Shown here piece by piece: positions 1 through 9,761 of a DNA stretch of 64,000 nucleotides. Under the pieces are notes generated by a model. It saw nothing but the letters and a program-made list of their open reading frames with translations. It was not told the DNA's origin and did not search any database. The position numbers and the translations under genes were made by a program. The DNA comes from Alloascoidea africana (Eukaryota; Ascomycota; Alloascoideomycetes; Alloascoideales; Alloascoideaceae), in NCBI GenBank assembly GCA_030581615.1, contig JAKTTT010000017.1, forward strand, positions 310,001-374,000. Direction: 5' to 3'. Within the stretch, counting starts at the first letter, position 1; each line of letters opens with the position of its first letter.

Positions 1-545
1 TTCCAAGCAATGGGATGAAAGGAATTCGACGATGCGGTTCCAACATTCATTACTCGGATAAGACATGTTTTACAAGGACTTTTTCTACTTTAGAGGATGA
101 TGAGCAGAGATGGGATTATGAGAGGTATGATTTTGACAAAACTATTGATGACATTGATGAGGAATATCTCGTTGGTAAGATCAATCTTTTCCCAGTTGTT
201 GAAAAATTTACAGTGCGACAGGTTTTCCCATCGGATATGCAATATTGGGCCGGTGTAATTATGAGAAATTCTTGTCGTAAAGATCAACAAAAGGGAGGAG
301 TTCGTCAATGTGCGTATTTTGATTGTGGGAAATGGGAAGAATATCCTCGACAATTTGCCAAATGCCGTCGTTGCAAAAGAACGAAATATTGCAGTAAAGA
401 TTGCCAATTAAAGGCATGGATTTACCATCGTTATTGGTGTATTCCATCTGGTTCAAACAGTGCTTCAAGCGTACATTCCATATCTCAATCTTCAATCACG
501 AACAGTACTATAAATCCCGATCAATTAACTATAACAGGAGCATAA
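1..545 (+). CDS. MUB1: MUB1-like MYND zinc-finger protein, 3' part
   Basis: This is the C-terminal part of a Mub1/SamB-type protein. The frame is open to the left window edge, so the true start lies outside and the ATG at 15 is probably internal. Near the end is a MYND zinc finger with CRRCKRTKYCSKDCQ and then KAWIYHRYWC, the arrangement found at the C-terminus of Mub1. In S. cerevisiae Mub1 works with the E3 Ubr2 and the E2 Rad6 to ubiquitinate Rpn4, the proteasome-gene activator; that role is transferred by homology. After the finger there is only a short Ser/Thr-rich tail. The gene converges on ANT1, with an AT-rich spacer between them. Confidence 0.8.
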   Translation, partial: PSNGMKGIRRCGSNIHYSDKTCFTRTFSTLEDDEQRWDYERYDFDKTIDDIDEEYLVGKINLFPVVEKFTVRQVFPSDMQYWAGVIMRNSCRKDQQKGGVRQCAYFDCGKWEEYPRQFAKCRRCKRTKYCSKDCQLKAWIYHRYWCIPSGSNSASSVHSISQSSITNSTINPDQLTITGA

Positions 546-1177
546 GGGTTTTGTTTCTTTAGACCAGTAGTATTTAGCATTTTTATTTGACTGCTTTGGC
601 TTCCTTTTATTACTATTATTACTATTATTATTTAACAAATGTTTATTTGAAGTTAGGAGAAAAATGGCTGTTTTGGCAAGTTCTTTTTTTTTTTTATCTT
701 TATCAGTTTTTTTTTTTCTAGTTTTTATCTTTATCTTCTCTATTATTATTTTTTTTTAAAAAAAAAAACTTGTTTTGTTATTGTTGCTCCAATGTGATTA
801 AACTGTTGATTCTCTTTGTTACGAACCATTTTGTTCCGTACTTCTAGTGCTAAAGATAAAAACGATCAATCAAGACTAGGAAGTTTCTGAAACGTATGAA
901 AGACAAAGAAGAAAAAAATAAAAGTGCAAAGATGGAGAGTAATGGGTTGTTGTCTCATTGAACCTTGACCTTTGACCTTTTGGGAAACAGTAAACATCCA
1001 AGAACATATAGATATATTAATCACACACAGTTTGATTTGATTTCAAAATAATAAAAAACGGAAAAAAAAAAAAAAGGAGAAACCCCATTCTATCTACTTG
1101 CAGACACGACGAGTACAAAACCATACAAACAAAAAGTATCAGTTAACAGCATATGCCTACACAAAAAAACATTGCAT
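546..1177. other. Convergent 3' intergenic spacer
   Basis: This AT-rich spacer lies between the ends of MUB1 and ANT1. It holds long T and A runs, for example around 686-770 and 1060-1075, as expected for 3' UTR and polyadenylation sequence on both strands. I see no supportable gene in it. Confidence 0.7.
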
Positions 1178-2164
1178 TTATACAACAACAGCTTTTTTCG
1201 CTTGTTTGAGTAATCTGATAAAGGCCAAAAGTTTAACAGCAACCAGATACAACTGTTCTTTAAAATAGAACAAAAATGCACTGGTTAGAACGGATTGCAA
1301 CAGTTTAATATCGATTCCACTATAAAGTGATCGTAAACCTTCAGTAGCAACAATTTTCTTAAAAGTTTGGAAAGAGCTCAATTTCTCACCATCTTGTCTC
1401 AATTGTAACCGAGACTTGAGGGTGATGTAAGGATAGGTCAATCCAGTGGCAACCAACTTGGACAGAGCGCCCAAGAGGAAAGCATCAAAAGCAGTGGGCT
1501 TCCTTCTTTTTGAAATGAGATTTCTCAATTGCTCAAAACAGGTGTACTGGATGATGGGGTTAATCACCAGGATCAACGCGGGTCCAATACCAGAGAACAG
1601 GGCCTTAACGCCGTCCTCCTCAATAATTTGCTTCAAAGTCTCGATCGTGGACAGTTTTTTATCGGACTTTGAGTTGACTGTCATTCTGGTGTTGACGACC
1701 CACATGGGGTTCGTAAACAACACGGTCGCGGACCCTGCGACGGCTCCGCCAATCATGGACTGGGGGGTGGACAAGATCTCAGATTTGTTGGCATTTTGGA
1801 AGATGGATCTAACGCCCTCGTAAAAGTAGTAGTATACAAAGTTTGTGGTAGAAATGGCAAACAAAGCCGACTCCAGTCCAGAGTACAAACCGGTGACGCC
1901 TTCACGTTCAATTATTTCCTTGGTGTACTTGATCGATCGGAAACGCGACAAAAAGCCACTTCCACCGGCCGATTTTGAATCCGACAACTGGGACTTGTTG
2001 CCTGATTCCAAATCAACAAGATCCGCCGCCGCTTCGGCCTTCTTCTTTTTCTTTTCGGTCTGAGCACGCGTCGACAGATTGATGAGAGGGTAGGTTATCA
2101 CCATGGAGAGTGCCCCACCACCGGCTCCCGCGAGAGCATGTGCAACGTTATCAGAATCAGCCAT
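1178..2164 (-). CDS. ANT1: Peroxisomal adenine nucleotide carrier (Ant1/PMP47 type)
   Basis: This 328-residue SLC25-family carrier exchanges cytosolic ATP for peroxisomal AMP/ADP, so that medium-chain fatty acids can be activated inside peroxisomes. Three carrier repeats are visible, with variant signatures PLINLSTR, PMWVVNTR and PYITLKSR in place of the strict PxDxxK/R motif. That degeneracy, and the start with a GAGGGALSM segment, is typical of PMP47/Ant1. The length equals that of S. cerevisiae Ant1 (328). A Lys/Ala/Glu-rich matrix loop follows repeat 1, as in PMP47. The ATG at 2164 is the first in frame. The 5' flank carries a (GT)12 tract and a GC-rich island. Confidence 0.9.
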   Translation of the reverse strand: MADSDNVAHALAGAGGGALSMVITYPLINLSTRAQTEKKKKKAEAAADLVDLESGNKSQLSDSKSAGGSGFLSRFRSIKYTKEIIEREGVTGLYSGLESALFAISTTNFVYYYFYEGVRSIFQNANKSEILSTPQSMIGGAVAGSATVLFTNPMWVVNTRMTVNSKSDKKLSTIETLKQIIEEDGVKALFSGIGPALILVINPIIQYTCFEQLRNLISKRRKPTAFDAFLLGALSKLVATGLTYPYITLKSRLQLRQDGEKLSSFQTFKKIVATEGLRSLYSGIDIKLLQSVLTSAFLFYFKEQLYLVAVKLLAFIRLLKQAKKAVVV

Positions 2165-2679
2165 TGTGGGTTATCTAATTAATACTCTATGAAGAAAAGG
2201 TGTGTGTGTGTGTGTGTGTGTGTGCCTAATAATTTTCTGCAACCCGTGGTGAGGAAGTCGAGGTGGAGGAGGGAAAGAAAGAAAAAGATGGGAATGAAGA
2301 GCGCTTTTGTAGCGAGCCGCCGCCGCCACTCGTCCCTTCGTCCCGCCAGACTCGTTTTTCCTCCTTCTCTCAAAGAGCCGGTTTTAAGCTTCGGCCGCTC
2401 CACAGAAACGAAGGTTTAGCTCTGATCACGTTCCACGGCCGCCGGGCTGCCCGGGGCGCGGAGACGCGGCCGGGTCCGGGTGCGGCCAATTCGCCACAAT
2501 TCGTCAGCATGTGAGCGGTGCATGGGAGGTGAGTGGGCCCGGGCCCGGCCGGGGCGCGGGAGAGTTACCCCACAGCTGGCCCCTGGAGCACATCCCGAGG
2601 TTGGGGGCAGCACCCATTCTATTAAACATTATCTTCCTGCTGTTCTTCTTCCTCTTTTTCTAGTTCTACTGTGTCAAGG
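2165..2679. promoter_or_regulatory. ANT1 5' flank with GT microsatellite and GC island
   Basis: This lies between the ANT1 start and the SET1 stop. It has a perfect GT dinucleotide run at 2200-2224, then a Gly/Pro-codon-like GC-rich block at about 2430-2600 with GGGCCCGGGCCCGGCCGGGG. Overlapping open frames on both strands are products of the GC bias. No gene is called. Confidence 0.6.
2200..2224. repeat. (GT)12 microsatellite
   Basis: Uninterrupted GT/TG dinucleotide repeat about 35-60 bp upstream of the ANT1 start codon, probably in its promoter or 5' UTR. Confidence 0.95.
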
Positions 2680-5180
2680 TCAGTTGAGAAACCCTTTGCA
2701 GTTCGCAGCGCCGCAGAGACAGGGCACGCGGTCTTCCCCATTCGCCTCCAGCTCAAACTTATAGTCGTAGCTCAGCTCTTCATTCGGCGCAATGTCCCGG
2801 ATCGCGTAGATGACAATCCGCTTCTTGCCCTCCACTTTTATGATCTTGGACTGGCAGTTGGGATCGCAGCAATGGTTGATGAACCTGGCAATTCCCCCGG
2901 TCTTGGTCGCATCGATCACAACCGTATCGTCAATTCGAAACAAATAGCTTGATCCTAATCCCGACTTTTCGTATTTCTTCTCTCGAAGCTCGGCTACCTG
3001 GGGCCGGATACTTTCTCCAATATACTCAATCACCATCTCGTTCTTGAATATCGGCTCCTCGGCATATAACCCCCAGTTGTGAATGGCTGATCGCGCGAAC
3101 CGCACGGGCTTCTTCCGTTTCTTCAGCTGATTGATGTACACAAGCTCACTATCTCCATTACCAAACAGCTTATCGTACACCAATCGTCGTGAGTTTGTAC
3201 GACCGCGCTTGGTACTCGGTAACCCGGTAGTATCATGCTCTTGTAACGTGTCAAGAGGATTGTGGGCGTTACGTCGATGGGGCAGATACTTTGCCTTTTG
3301 AGCATCTGCAACTGTTGTATACCCTTGACTCCTGTTAAAAGGGGCAATCTCCTCATCGTCATCTTTGCAAACATCACATGCTCCAACAAACTTTTCGGAA
3401 CAGGCTTGAATCCTTTTAATTTCCGCTTGTTTATATGCCCAGTATTCGATATTCGCATGTTGGTTGGGCTCAATTTCCTCCAGTGCCTGCTGCATAAACT
3501 CGAAATCTTCTTCATCCCTAACCATCTCTTGTATTCCATCCAGATCCAAAAAACGATTCCCATTGTCAAAAGTCACGGGCTCTGGACCTTTACCTGTGGT
3601 CGGTGTCCAGTAACATCCATAGTCATGTTCTATCAATTCAGGAGTCTGCTCTTTAGAAACAGTTTCCTCATGATCTTTCTTGGATTTCTTCTTTTCTGGA
3701 GTCACTGACCGCGCCTGCTCATTATCCTCAATCACATTCTCTTTTGCATTCTTTTTGTTACTGGATGGTTCTTTTATCGTCTCAATTTGAGCTTGTTTTG
3801 GAGGACGCCCGCGACCTCTACCACTTTTTACAATTTTTGGCATCCATTCTTCATCTCCCTTAGAAATCTTTCCCGAGATTCCCTTTTTGGTTCCATTTGG
3901 TTCAGGAGTTCCTTCAAGCAAACTGCCTTCCGAAGATTTGATAGTTTTCCTCCGTTTTATACTTCTATCCTTGGTCTTTTCCTTTGCTTTATCAGACTCC
4001 TTTTCAGCAATCTTCTTGTGTGGTTTTTTAGTCTTGGCGCTCTTACTCGTTGGGGAAAACACTCGATTGACTGGCTCAACCGGTCTTTCCAAAAGATCAG
4101 AAAGATCAAATAACGAACCAGGTGGGAAATTTATCAAACTTTCCCGTCCTCTCGTCCTTTTAGCCTTGCTTGTCTGTTTCCCACCATACTGCCTATTGCA
4201 TTCTGTAGCAATAACCTTGTTGATCTCTTCGTGAACCAACCGCTGTACAAACTTTTCCACTCCTAAAGATAACAACCGCTTTGCGGTTTGGTTGATTTCG
4301 TCCTCTTGTGCTTTTCGACTGGTGTATAACCGTTTCAATGGAAAGTCTAACTGTTTGAAAATCGTGCTTAATTGCGAGTATATCAGTTCGGCAGTTTCTT
4401 CCGAGTCCAGTATTAAATTAAAACCATCACGATCAAATCGCCGTTGAATAATATACAGATCTTGAGGCATTTCTGGAAAATGCTTGTATAACAATCGTTC
4501 TATCCCCGAAACTCCAATGTTGGACTGCTTCTCGATCTGAATATGGATCTTAAACTGTGATGATCTCTCATGTCGCATTACTCCAAACATTTGGTTCTCC
4601 AACTCTGGATAATTGTCAAAAACACCACGCTCTTGGAAATAATTCGCAGCTTGGTCAAATTCTGTACCAGCTGGATCGTATCTCGCGCTTAAAGTGTTAT
4701 AAGCGCCCTTGTAATTGAAATCTCCAGCCATCTCCACAGCCTTCATAGCAGAGGCACCAGCTTTTGGCCCTCTAAAAATTATATGACATGTTGATCCAAT
4801 AGTTCGAGATAGAGGACACCAAAGTGTATGTCTCAATACATCTTGTTTCTTTAAACGGCCGCATTTTGAAAAAAACCCAATTAATTCTTCATTACTTATA
4901 CTATCTGGAAAGTCGTAAAGAAACAGTCTTCCTTCCAATATCTTTGGTTTCAAAAAAAGCTTATTAGTATTACCCAATATAGTAATGCCCAAAAATACTC
5001 ATCACATACCTGAGGAGACGCGTAAATCTGAGGCATAGCTTTGTCCTTATTCCTTGTATCCCTAGGTGGACGAGGAAATATTGGTTTTAAAGTGCGTGGG
5101 TTCGTTTTTGTATGATTATGATTTGAACCACCATGAAATGGCAATCGTGCTGCTGCAGCGTCTTCAAGATTTGTAGTCAT
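2680..5180 (-). CDS. SET1: Histone H3-K4 methyltransferase Set1 (COMPASS), one intron
   Basis: Set1 is the catalytic subunit of COMPASS, which methylates H3K4 at active genes. Proposed exons on the minus strand are 5180-5010 and 4941-2680, giving about 810 aa. The intron (5009-4942, 68 nt) has donor GTATGT, branch TACTAAT and acceptor AAG, and joins in phase 0. In order come an N-terminal RRM-like region ([10 protein letters not shown] onward), a long Lys-rich linker with an AT-hook-like GRGRGRPPK, an N-SET segment ([10 protein letters not shown]), the SET core with YIGESI and [20 protein letters not shown], and the post-SET Cys cluster CLCGAANC at the C-terminus. The codon at 5181-5183 is GTG, so the ATG at 5180 is preferred. 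Without the splice the gene would begin inside the RRM. Confidence 0.92.
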
Positions 5181-5679
5181 CACTGGTTTTGGTCACAAGA
5201 ATGAGAGGAATGCAATGCAAGACTCCAAGTTAAAGAGCGCCCTGTCAAAGGCGTGAAACTTTTTAAAGTGGTTCTGGGGAAGTGGTCAAAGCAGATAGAC
5301 AACACGGTGCACACGCCGCAATTAAGGTACTAGTCTAGTTTGAGAAGAAAAGGAGAATTAAACGATAGAAATGTACAAAAGTCCCCCTCAAGAAGAGAAA
5401 AAAAAAAGGGAAAAAATCGCCAACACCAGGATCCAGCGGATTTATGCGGACCCGGTGGAACCAAGGTGGGATTTCTAGTATAAACCGCTCTGACTAGAAA
5501 GTGAAGAGTGAGTGCACTTTCGCTTTCTTGCAAAAAGGTGTTCAGTCTTTCACACCCAGCTCTTTCGCTAGAGGAACGGATGGGTGGTTGTATACATATT
5601 TCTATATCTATATCGTCACGTGCGCCACACTGCTGGCGGGAATCGAATTACTAGTATGCTCTCTATTTGGTTATATAAG
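5181..5679. promoter_or_regulatory. SET1 5' flank / NDUFS4 3' flank
   Basis: This is the intergenic stretch between the SET1 start and the complex I gene stop. It contains one CACGTG box at 5617-5622 in the context GTCACGTGCG. No gene is supported. Confidence 0.5.
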
Positions 5680-6325
5680 TTATTTGGTCCGGATATGCTT
5701 TAATGGGCCTGGGGAGTGGACAAAGTTCTCGGCGTATTGTTTGGCGTGGATACGTCTTTGTTTGGGTTCCTGAACGTAGTAGTTCCATCCTTGACCCTGG
5801 GCGAATCGTATAGCGTCCTCTTTGGTTTTGAACTTCATCTCCAGAGCTTGTCTAGAAACACACAAAATAGTGTTAATGTCCGGGCTAAAAACAACAAAAT
5901 GTAGGGAAAAAACTTACAGATAGTCTGCTGAGCCCTGATATCCAATGAGATCATTTTCCCATCTGTTTGATTTCCCTATAATGTCCCAATCGATTTTCCA
6001 AAATCGAGATCCTAAACGTCTCCTCAATTAGTCTTTTTACTCCACCCAATATTTCGCAAACTGGGTTTCGAGACATACCCCATGATCCACTCTGAGTAGC
6101 AGGTTTCGTCGGTTTGTATATACGACAGGTTCTCTCGTTTACAATTTCCTTAGGTGCACCACTGACAATCTCTTTGGGAAAATCAGCATCGAACTTTTCG
6201 GGAACATCAGATGAAGAGTTTAACAGTGTGCTGGAAACCCCAAATGTCCTCCTTGTTTGTAGTAAAGCCAAAGATCGAACATTCGAAAGTGCTGGCCTCG
6301 CAATCTTTGAAAGGTTCAACGACAT
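5680..6325 (-). CDS. Complex I 18-kDa (NDUFS4/AQDQ) subunit, three exons
   Basis: This is an accessory subunit of mitochondrial NADH:ubiquinone oxidoreductase, the family of human NDUFS4 and Yarrowia NUYM. Exons are 6325-6079, 6011-5918 and 5851-5680 (170 aa). Intron 1 (6078-6012) has donor GTATGT; intron 2 (5917-5852) has donor GTAAGT. Only the spliced frame gives the family core: [13 protein letters not shown], then [17 protein letters not shown], then [17 protein letters not shown], then YYVQEP. The N-terminus is basic and hydroxylated, consistent with mitochondrial targeting. Its presence shows the yeast keeps a proton-pumping complex I, which Saccharomyces has lost. A CACGTG box at 6450 lies about 125 bp upstream. 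Confidence 0.93.
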
Positions 6326-7629
6326 GTTGGATGTTGATGATGAGATGAGAACTGGGAGCTATCTTAGCAAGACGGGTGGAAATCTCTAATTCGGCTCCGC
6401 TGGTTGGGCAAGCCCATGCGCCACAACAGCACGGCACTTATGCCACGATCACGTGTGCACGGGAACCAAACACTAGTTTACTTTTGTGTACCTTAGAGGG
6501 TTCACTACTGCGGATTGTAAGATGATCATAAAAGCTTGCACTTCAAAAGAGGAGTTTGTTTTGGAACCTTTATTGGTGATCTCAAAGGAATGTTTTCAGA
6601 TTACCATTTTTCAGGTGAGTTTAAGCCTCTATTGCAGAGTATATTTTAGCTCTATTGACCTGCGGATAAAATGAAGCTGCTCTTAGTTGTCGAAATATAG
6701 CTTGGGAGTATTATGTATTAGGCAGATAGTTGCTTTAAAAGCATCAATATATTAAATTTGCGCCCCTATCCGCTTTTTCGATATGTTGAAGCTCCTAGAC
6801 TGGTTGCAATTGTTTTCCCAAAAGGGAGTCTACAGGGCTGGGAAGGGTGACATTGCACCCGAAATTTTGTCCAGGATGACCTTCAAAGAAGAAAGCTTTT
6901 GTAGAAATGTATCATAAGCAACAATTGTAAATGGGCATGATTTCACAATAAAAAAAAGCATTATTAAATTCAATAAGTTAGAGCAATTAGTATTATTTTT
7001 AAAAGAATTAGGAAACTTTATCACCATTTTTCCTTTTAGTTTTGAATGCACCGGAAACAAGATAATCTTAATGGATTCTTCGACTGATTTTGGGTCGACA
7101 AGTAGCTCATTTCTACCCGTGACACAAATTTTACTGTCGTTGTTGATTAAGATTCTCATCAATTCAATTGCTTCCTTGTCACAATAGAAAAAGAAATGCT
7201 CATAAGACAGCTAAGTGCAGCAACCCACCAAGAGTTCTATGCTAGCATTTAAATGTAAACAATGTAACTACATATAGATACTACAACCAGGGAGGAAGTG
7301 TGTGTTTTCCAATAGTTTTGATACTTGGTAGTTTGTACCAAAACTTCACGTCCCTTTTGCGTTAGACATTCAATTCAATTCAATGACATAATGAGGGTTG
7401 TTTTAGGATCTGGATTTTGTAGGTAAACTACATTAAAAATGTTCATCAGTACAGAAAACCATTTTCAATACAATGGTTCATTTCTCTAACATCAAATATA
7501 GTTATTACATTTTACAGGTTTATTTGGTATAAGATGTAAAAAGAATAATCAAACAACAACAGGAAATTATAAAACAAAAAGGAGAGGTAAAGACAAAAGA
7601 TAGATATTTTTTTAAAAAGTTTATGCTAT
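6326..7629. other. Intergenic region with weak coding-like fragments
   Basis: This is a 1.3-kb AT-rich stretch between the NDUFS4-type gene and CBF5. Near the left end is GATCACGTG (CACGTG at 6450-6455). A plus-strand frame at about 6486-6612 ends exactly at a GTGAGT, and a minus-strand frame occupies 6830-7159 (109 codons from ATG). I recognise neither and find no splice partner. I call no gene with confidence. Confidence 0.4.
6830..7159 (-). CDS. Hypothetical small ORF, doubtful
   Basis: This is a 109-codon ATG-initiated frame with an ordinary amino-acid mix, basic, with one hydrophobic segment (LLNLIMLFFIV). I recognise no family. It lies in AT-rich sequence where a frame of this length can occur by chance, and no start context or splice motif supports it. 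It could equally be noncoding. Confidence 0.2.
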   Translation of the reverse strand: MRILINNDSKICVTGRNELLVDPKSVEESIKIILFPVHSKLKGKMVIKFPNSFKNNTNCSNLLNLIMLFFIVKSCPFTIVAYDTFLQKLSSLKVILDKISGAMSPFPAL

Positions 7630-9081
7630 TCAATGTTTTGACTTCTTCTTCTTTTTCTTTTCAGATTTATCTTCGTCGTCAGAGTCCTCATCAGCTTTTC
7701 TCTTTTTCTCTTTCTTTTCTTTCTTATCCTTCTTATGTTTCTTTTCTTTCTTGTCCTTCTTTTCCTTCTTTTCCTTCTTAGGAGTCTCGGGTTCCACTGA
7801 TGCCTCTGGTTTTTGTTCTGTCATGTCAACATCTTTTGGTGATTGTGTAACTGCTGCTGGGGCTGGGGCTGTCGTCGTGGAAGGGGTTGGACCAGGCGCC
7901 TCGGTGGAATTGTGGTCAACGTAGGCCTGTTTCCAAGCAGCTGGTGTATTCTCATTTGTACGGCCATACTTGTCCAACTTGCCATCGGCCACCAGCTTCT
8001 TCTTTTTCTGAGCTACTGGGCCCAATCCCCATCTTCTGGGATAGGTATCTCTTTCCATTATGCACCTCTTCACCTTGGCAACGACTCCATGGTCGCACGT
8101 AGAAAGGTCAACAGTTGACATTTGTGCAATTCCCAAAGCAATTGCTTCTCCCTTTGTGGTCATTAGCACAACCTCATCGTATAGCTCAATTCCTTCCTCA
8201 TAGCGAAGTAATCCTGGAATCATAAGTTTTGCGCCATAGCATATAGAGTTGACTGCAGAATCCCGTACAACGACTCTTTTGTATCCGACCAACAACGTTT
8301 CAAGTGGCTTTATAACTCTTCGAAGATAAGATTCATCTCTTGTATTATCATAAACCCATTGGGCATCCAAAACATCATGAAGGGTAACAATTTTGTCGTT
8401 CTCAGAAAGAGCACCAGATCTCACTCGGCGAAGCTCTTGCATATGACCTCCAACTCCTAGAAGCATTCCTAAATGAACACAAAGTGTTCGCATGTAGGTA
8501 CCGGCTTCACAGCTTGCCCAAAAAACACCCAACTGTTTCTTATTGTCAAACTCAATAAGCTTGGAGTCGTAAATGGTTCTAATACGAAGTTGTCGCTTGA
8601 CTGCCGAAATTAATGGTGGTCGTTGGAAAAGGGCGCCTGTCAGATTTTCCAAAGATCTTGCCATGTCCTTCTCATCTTTCAAAGCTTCGTGTAAACGAAC
8701 AATACAAACGTATTCTTTACCAGCACCTTGCTGCGATTTAACAAGTCTGGTGGCTCTATCAATACAAACAATTAAACAACCTGTAACTTTGGGATCCAAT
8801 GTTCCACTGTGACCAGTTTTCTCCACTCGTAATATCCTCTTAATCCAGGCAACTACTTCATGACTGCTGGGATTGCTTGGTTTGTCAAGATTGATAACAC
8901 CGCTAGAAACGTACGACTTGAGGTCTCTTTTCAGTGGAGAGCAACCGGCAGGAATTGGCGTGTAGTGGCCAGATCTAACAAGTAGCTTATCATAATTTTT
9001 CAAAAGAAGCGGCCATGAGCTGGTATCATTAGATGGAGAAATATTCTCTGGTTTTATCATATAATCCGTTTTATCAGACAT
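7630..9081 (-). CDS. CBF5: H/ACA snoRNP pseudouridine synthase Cbf5 (dyskerin)
   Basis: Cbf5 is the catalytic subunit of H/ACA snoRNPs and converts uridine to pseudouridine in rRNA and snRNA. The 483-residue product matches yeast Cbf5 almost throughout. It has [10 protein letters not shown] with the catalytic Asp at about residue 96, a PUA domain, and a C-terminal tail of KKE/KKD repeats typical of fungal Cbf5. The frame runs on to an upstream ATG at 9189, but homology begins at [12 protein letters not shown], so the start at 9081 is chosen. The hydrophobic 36-residue upstream extension would be abnormal for this nucleolar protein. No intron is seen. Confidence 0.96.
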   Translation of the reverse strand: MSDKTDYMIKPENISPSNDTSSWPLLLKNYDKLLVRSGHYTPIPAGCSPLKRDLKSYVSSGVINLDKPSNPSSHEVVAWIKRILRVEKTGHSGTLDPKVTGCLIVCIDRATRLVKSQQGAGKEYVCIVRLHEALKDEKDMARSLENLTGALFQRPPLISAVKRQLRIRTIYDSKLIEFDNKKQLGVFWASCEAGTYMRTLCVHLGMLLGVGGHMQELRRVRSGALSENDKIVTLHDVLDAQWVYDNTRDESYLRRVIKPLETLLVGYKRVVVRDSAVNSICYGAKLMIPGLLRYEEGIELYDEVVLMTTKGEAIALGIAQMSTVDLSTCDHGVVAKVKRCIMERDTYPRRWGLGPVAQKKKKLVADGKLDKYGRTNENTPAAWKQAYVDHNSTEAPGPTPSTTTAPAPAAVTQSPKDVDMTEQKPEASVEPETPKKEKKEKKDKKEKKHKKDKKEKKEKKRKADEDSDDEDKSEKKKKKKSKH

Positions 9082-9761
9082 TTTTGTTGAATTATAACAG
9101 ACAATGATAGGAAGAAAAAGGTGAACTTTTTTTTTCATTCCTGAAATAATACTTGTGCCGAGAACTACTGCGTTCTGAGAAATACCCATCGCGATGTTGT
9201 ATGTGCGCAGTAACTCTCAAACAAGGACAAAGTTTTGCTCACAATTACTATTCCGAAAGGATGGGCACTGTATACAGTACGATAAATGTGTAATAGGAGC
9301 AGAAAATGTTGGTATTGGCTAGATTGCTTTTTTTTGTTTTTTCTTCTTTCACTAGTATCGAAAAGCCCGTTTCATCAATCAAATCGATTTAACTAAAAGA
9401 AAAGAACCACAAGCAGTTTCACAAAACAAATGAATATAGAGATAATTGTCCCCGACACCACTAAAACATAGGCAGGGTTTGGAAATCAACAAAACAAAAA
9501 GAAGTAAAAATAAAAGTAAAAAAATAAGACACAGAATTAAAGATCTGGAAGAGGTAAGTACGATAGTTCACAAGGGTCATCATTAAACGAACCTCTTCCA
9601 AATCAAATGAAGCAAAACAAAAAACAAAAGATTTTATATGTATAAAAAAAAAAGACACAAAACTTTCCAAGAATGACTAGTCTTTTATATCAAAATCCAA
9701 CGCAAAACGCAAAAAAAATAATGTAAATGACGTCTTTGCCCCAAAATGTATCTTTCTTCCT
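9082..9761. other. CBF5 5' flank / 3' UTR of upstream minus-strand gene
   Basis: AT-rich intergenic sequence with A and T runs. A minus-strand frame at 9461-9670 is hydrophobic and low-complexity and is not credited. I see no gene or RNA. Confidence 0.5.

Noticed and set aside
2189-2514. Short plus-strand frames over the GT repeat and GC island
   Set aside because: Low-complexity translations (Cys-Val repeats, Arg/Pro-rich) from repeat and GC bias.
9081-9189. Upstream ATG extending CBF5 by 36 residues
   Set aside because: The extension is hydrophobic and unlike any Cbf5; homology starts at the internal Met.
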